Source of the DNA: Campylobacteraceae bacterium
GTDB taxonomy: Bacteria; Campylobacterota; Campylobacteria; Campylobacterales; Sulfurovaceae
NCBI GenBank assembly: GCA_027063105.1
Contig: JAMOSL010000082.1
Coordinates: forward strand, 1 to 12,130
Length of the DNA stretch: 12,130 nt
Direction of reading: 5' to 3'
Part shown: positions 8,833 through 12,130 of the stretch, in pieces
Layout of the letters: the number at the start of each line of letters is the position of its first letter
How positions within the stretch are numbered: position 1 is the stretch's first letter
The notes under the pieces: generated by a model
The model's database searches: none
The model's input: the letters and a program-made list of their open reading frames with translations, nothing else
Told to the model about the DNA's origin: nothing
Made by a program: the position numbers and the translations under genes

Positions 8833-11800
8833 GGCACAAGAACAACTAGAAATAACTTTAAATAGTCTAAAAGATTTTCAAAAAGCTACTGTCATTTCCG
8901 TTTTAAATAATTTTAAAAATACTAATCATAGTAATAGAGTTTTAGTTGCAGATGAAGTAGGATTAGGTAAAACAATTGTAGCAAAAGGTGTTATAGCTGA
9001 GCTATTAAAAGATAAGTTAAATACAGGACAATCAAATAAGTTTTTAAAAGTCACATATATATGTTCTAACCTTACACTAGCCAATGAAAATAAAAAAAAA
9101 CTTGCAGTATTTCAAGGTGACTATAAAGAGAAATATGTTGCAGAACCATCTTTTGGTAGATTGGTTGAACTAGCAATTACAGATAAAAGTTTACAAGTTG
9201 ATAATGACACATTACTTGAAGTTAATTCTTTAACTCCATCTACTTCGTTTAATTTGACATCTGGACATGGTAATAAATGGGAAAGATTTATTATCTATCG
9301 TATCCTAATTAAATCTTCAATGTTTATAGAAGATAGAGATAAGTTATATACATTTTTTAGAGATGATGTAAAGTGGTGGTATGATGAAGAATATTTTGAA
9401 GCAAATTATTTACTAGAAGAGAATATTTTTAGTGATTTCCTTTTCTTGTTACAGCAAGAATTGCCTTTTGAAAAGTTAGAAGATCTCGGTATAGATAAAG
9501 GTTCATTAGCTTATATATTAAAAGGATACTGTGAAGATACTATTGTTATTGAAAAGCCAACACGATTAAGAACACTGATTCGTATTGCCCTAGCTCAAAG
9601 CTGTGCTAAAAATTTAAATGCAGATTTATTTATATTAGATGAATTTCAGCGTTTTGGGTCACTACTTGATACCAACAATGAAAATGAAGAGACACTTATT
9701 GCTAGAGAAGTATTTAGAAAAAATGATCATACAAAAATATTACTACTTTCTGCAACACCATTTAAAGCTCTTTCTCGTTTAGATGAAGATGAACAAAATG
9801 AAGCCCACTTAGACGAACTTCGTAAGCTATTAAAGTTTCTAAGTGACAATAATATTGATTTTATAGAAACTTATGAAAAGGAGAGAGAATCCTTACTTAA
9901 GCAAATATTGAATTTACAGAATAAAGAAGTTAATGTAGGTTCAATATCTACAGTATATAAAGAAGCAGTAGAAAAACTCTTGAGTTCTTATATATGTCGA
10001 ACAGAACGGTCTCAAGTTAGTGAAGATTTTGATGGAGTATTTGATTCTAAGAAAATTGAATGTGAAGAATATTTTTCAAAGGATGAAATTAAATCATTTA
10101 TCTCTATGGATCAATTAGGACAGGCTATGAATAAAGCTTACCCTGGTTGCTATAGTAGTCAGTTATTAGAATTTTATAAAGCAGCACCATGGGCACTTTC
10201 ATTCTTGAGTGGTTATCAATTTAAAGTTCATTTAGATAACTATAAAGATGATTCAACAGTACGAAATGCTTTAAGAAAATCATCAAGTGGGTGGTTGTCA
10301 AGAAAAAGTATCAAAAACTATAAACTAGATATTACTAAATCAGCTCCAAATGCAAAACTAAAAGCAATTATGAATATGCTTTTTGATGATAGAGGAGAAG
10401 AATTACTATGGATTCCTCCAACGCTACCTTATTATGAATTATCTGGTTGTTTTAGAGAGCATAATAACTTTACAAAAAGTCTTTTATTCTCTTCGTGGGC
10501 TTTAGTTCCTCGTGCCTTAAGTGGCTTAATATCTTATGAAGCAGAACGAAAAGTATTAGATAAGAAGAAGCATCAAGATTATTTCAATAAAGCTTATAAT
10601 CCGAGCTTGCGTTTAGAAGGTAAGTCCAGTTTAGATGTATGGGGATTGGTTTATCCTTGTAAAACTCTATCTGAAATTCCTTTGTTAAGAACAGCAAGAT
10701 CTTCGGAAGATATTATCTTAGAAAGAATAGAGTTTTTTAAAGAAAAATTTTCTAATGTGGTAATTAGCGAAGAGTTAGAGTCTAGATATTGGTACGCATT
10801 AGCTCCAATATTATTAGATGCAATTAATGGAGAAAAAGATTTTATTAATAATTGGTTTGATAGTCAGTTATCTAATGCAAAAGAAGATGGTGGTAAATAT
10901 AAACATTTAGAAAAGCTTCAAGAACATGTTTATCAATATATGGAATATAAGTATATTCCACCTTTCCTTTATAGGTATTTAGCTGAACTATCAATTGCTG
11001 GTCCTGCAATTTGTATTACAAGGATGTGTAAATTGTATTGGCCAAAGGATGTTTTAGATTTTAATTTAATTGATGATATGACTATGTCTGTTATCACCAT
11101 GTTTAATAAGCCAGAGAGTGATGCAATCTTAACAAAGAATTATCCTTTAGAAAAAAAATATTGGCAAATGGTGCTATATTACAATATAGAAGGTAATTTT
11201 CAAGCAATGATAAATGAGTATGCACACTTACTTTCTACGTCTGGTTTTTCACTTAAAGAAGCTACTGATAGATTTAGAGATGTACTTGGTTTTAGAACAT
11301 CTAGTATCTCCTGTCAGTTCGAAGAAGATAAAAATAAAAAACAAAAGAAGAGTGCTGGAAATAGAATCGATTCTACTCTTCGTTGTCATTATGCAGTACC
11401 ATTAGGTACTCAAAAAGTTGGAGATGATAAAGCAACACAAAGAGTTGGTAGTATTCGTGATGCTTTTAATTCTCCCTTTAGACCTTTTGTTCTTAACTCT
11501 ACTTCAATAGGCCAAGAAGGCTTAGACTTTCACTGGTATTGTAGTAGAGTAATCCATTGGAATTTACCAAGTAATCCTATTGATATTGAACAGAGGGAAG
11601 GTAGGGTAAATAGATATAAGTCATTAGTCGTTAGACGAAGAGTTGCAGAAATTTATTCATCTGATATTTCTCAAGAAGAGAATGATATTTGGTCAGAGGT
11701 ATTTAAAATAGCTAATATAAATACAATAGAAAAAAGAGAAAGTGACTTAGTCCCATATTGGCATTTACCTGAAGGAAATGCTAAAATAGAACGAATAGTT

Positions 11801-12067
11801 CCCATGATGCCAATGAGTAGGGAAGTAAATCGTTTGAAAGAAGCTTTGAAAATTTTATCTTTATACAGGTTGGCTTTTGGACAACCAAGACAAGAAGAGT
11901 TTTTAACAAACTTATTAGAAAGAAATATGAGTTCAGAGGAAATCAAAATTATGACTAAATCATTAGTAATTAACTTAGCACCTATTGTTCATCAAAAAAA
12001 AGAGTCTAATATAAACCTTTACGAGGTTAAGTCTGAATATTTAACAAGGGTGCATGATGACAATTGA
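8825..12067 (+). CDS. SF2 (SNF2-related) DEAD/DEAH-type helicase with large insertion in RecA lobe 2
   Basis: 1080 residues. Motifs appear in order: LKDFQKATV (residues 15-23, Q-motif-like), Walker A DEVGLGKT at 43-50, motif II LDEFQ with D272/E273, motif III SATPF at 309-313, motif IV LLFSSW at 553-558, motif V GQEGLDFH at 896-903, and motif VI QREGRVNRY at 923-931. These make an ATP-driven nucleic-acid translocase or helicase of the kind found with PLD-like proteins in bacterial defence loci. About 340 residues separate motifs IV and V, far more than in a minimal helicase; this insert is mostly helical and without a recognised motif. There is no DUF1998 domain, no zinc cluster and no fused nuclease. 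All core residues look intact, so it should be active. It is preceded by the PLD-like gene (8-base overlap) and followed by an AlbA_2-like gene (11-base overlap). It resembles DISARM DrmD in type, but orthology is not established. Confidence 0.92.
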   Translation: MIKAQEQLEITLNSLKDFQKATVISVLNNFKNTNHSNRVLVADEVGLGKTIVAKGVIAELLKDKLNTGQSNKFLKVTYICSNLTLANENKKKLAVFQGDYKEKYVAEPSFGRLVELAITDKSLQVDNDTLLEVNSLTPSTSFNLTSGHGNKWERFIIYRILIKSSMFIEDRDKLYTFFRDDVKWWYDEEYFEANYLLEENIFSDFLFLLQQELPFEKLEDLGIDKGSLAYILKGYCEDTIVIEKPTRLRTLIRIALAQSCAKNLNADLFILDEFQRFGSLLDTNNENEETLIAREVFRKNDHTKILLLSATPFKALSRLDEDEQNEAHLDELRKLLKFLSDNNIDFIETYEKERESLLKQILNLQNKEVNVGSISTVYKEAVEKLLSSYICRTERSQVSEDFDGVFDSKKIECEEYFSKDEIKSFISMDQLGQAMNKAYPGCYSSQLLEFYKAAPWALSFLSGYQFKVHLDNYKDDSTVRNALRKSSSGWLSRKSIKNYKLDITKSAPNAKLKAIMNMLFDDRGEELLWIPPTLPYYELSGCFREHNNFTKSLLFSSWALVPRALSGLISYEAERKVLDKKKHQDYFNKAYNPSLRLEGKSSLDVWGLVYPCKTLSEIPLLRTARSSEDIILERIEFFKEKFSNVVISEELESRYWYALAPILLDAINGEKDFINNWFDSQLSNAKEDGGKYKHLEKLQEHVYQYMEYKYIPPFLYRYLAELSIAGPAICITRMCKLYWPKDVLDFNLIDDMTMSVITMFNKPESDAILTKNYPLEKKYWQMVLYYNIEGNFQAMINEYAHLLSTSGFSLKEATDRFRDVLGFRTSSISCQFEEDKNKKQKKSAGNRIDSTLRCHYAVPLGTQKVGDDKATQRVGSIRDAFNSPFRPFVLNSTSIGQEGLDFHWYCSRVIHWNLPSNPIDIEQREGRVNRYKSLVVRRRVAEIYSSDISQEENDIWSEVFKIANINTIEKRESDLVPYWHLPEGNAKIERIVPMMPMSREVNRLKEALKILSLYRLAFGQPRQEEFLTNLLERNMSSEEIKIMTKSLVINLAPIVHQKKESNINLYEVKSEYLTRVHDDN
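12046..12050 (+). promoter_or_regulatory. Ribosome binding site for the last, truncated gene
   Basis: AAGGG lies 6 bases before ATG 12057 and only 3 before the tandem ATG 12054. The spacing favours 12057 as the start. Confidence 0.5.
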
Positions 12068-12130
12068 ACAATTATACGAAAAGATGAACTTTGGTGAAGA
12101 AGTAGATGTAGAGTTTAAAAGTGCTAAAGG
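12057..12130 (+). CDS. Probable Schlafen/AlbA_2-domain ATP- or nucleic-acid-binding protein, 3'-truncated by the window edge
   Basis: Only the first ~25 residues are visible, starting MTIEQLYEKM and containing GEEVDVEFKSAKG. A short helix followed by a Glu-Phe-Lys-x-Ala-x-Gly stretch is the usual N-terminal entry into the Schlafen AlbA_2 (formerly AAA_4) domain of COG2865-type proteins, where it leads into the nucleotide/nucleic-acid-binding fold. The start is ATG 12057 (or the tandem ATG 12054), overlapping the helicase stop, so the gene belongs to the same operon. Too little is visible to say more; the family call rests on this short motif and on context. Confidence 0.55.
   Translation, partial: MTIEQLYEKMNFGEEVDVEFKSAK

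Noticed and set aside
11214..11405. Plus-strand 63-residue frame inside the helicase gene
   Set aside because: It lies wholly within the helicase insert in another frame, and the composition looks like out-of-frame AT-rich sequence.
1..12130. BREX system
   Set aside because: A large methylase is present, but there is no PglZ-type phosphatase, BrxC-like ATPase, BrxL protease or BrxA/BrxB in the window, and the NTPase carries membrane helices and does not look like BrxC.
1..12130. CRISPR array, tRNA, insertion sequence, terminator or internal promoter
   Set aside because: No regularly spaced repeats, transposase motif, inverted-repeat element, stem-loop plus U-tract or non-coding gap was found. 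Coding sequence covers the whole window.

Overview
The window is one unbroken run of plus-strand genes in AT-rich DNA. There is no intergenic space anywhere: each gene overlaps the next by about 4 to 44 bases. Purine-rich Shine-Dalgarno-like sequences precede most starts, which argues for a bacterium that uses normal SD initiation and against Bacteroidota. The low GC, the heavy use of ATA, AGA and TTA codons and the tight packing would suit a Campylobacterota member (Sulfurimonas/Arcobacter-like), but no housekeeping gene is present to confirm this, so the taxonomic guess is weak.

Layout from left to right: (1) the C-terminal ~710 residues of a large Eco57I/type IIG-like N6-adenine DNA methyltransferase whose start lies off the left edge (1-2135); (2) a 1213-residue protein with two N-terminal membrane helices, a P-loop NTPase domain and a long helical C-terminal region (2132-5773); (3) a DUF6361 family protein of unknown function (5730-7004); (4) a phospholipase D-like protein with paired HxK half-sites (6988-8832); (5) a 1080-residue SF2 helicase of the SNF2-related type with a very large insertion in its second RecA lobe (8825-12067); (6) the first 25 codons of a protein that looks like a Schlafen/AlbA_2-type ATP- or nucleic-acid-binding protein, running off the right edge (12057-12130).

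The combination of modification methylase, PLD-family protein and SNF2-like helicase resembles DISARM. The two hallmark DISARM core genes, the DrmA helicase and the DUF1998 protein DrmB, are not in the window; their places are taken by a membrane-anchored NTPase and a DUF6361 protein. My reading (inference) is a multi-gene anti-phage defence operon. The methylase would mark self DNA, the helicase plus DUF6361 and PLD proteins would form the DNA-processing or restriction arm, and the membrane NTPase and AlbA_2 protein would sense, regulate or act as an additional effector. The gapless arrangement implies co-transcription and translational coupling from a promoter upstream of the window. No tRNA, rRNA, CRISPR array, insertion sequence, terminator or promoter could be supported.
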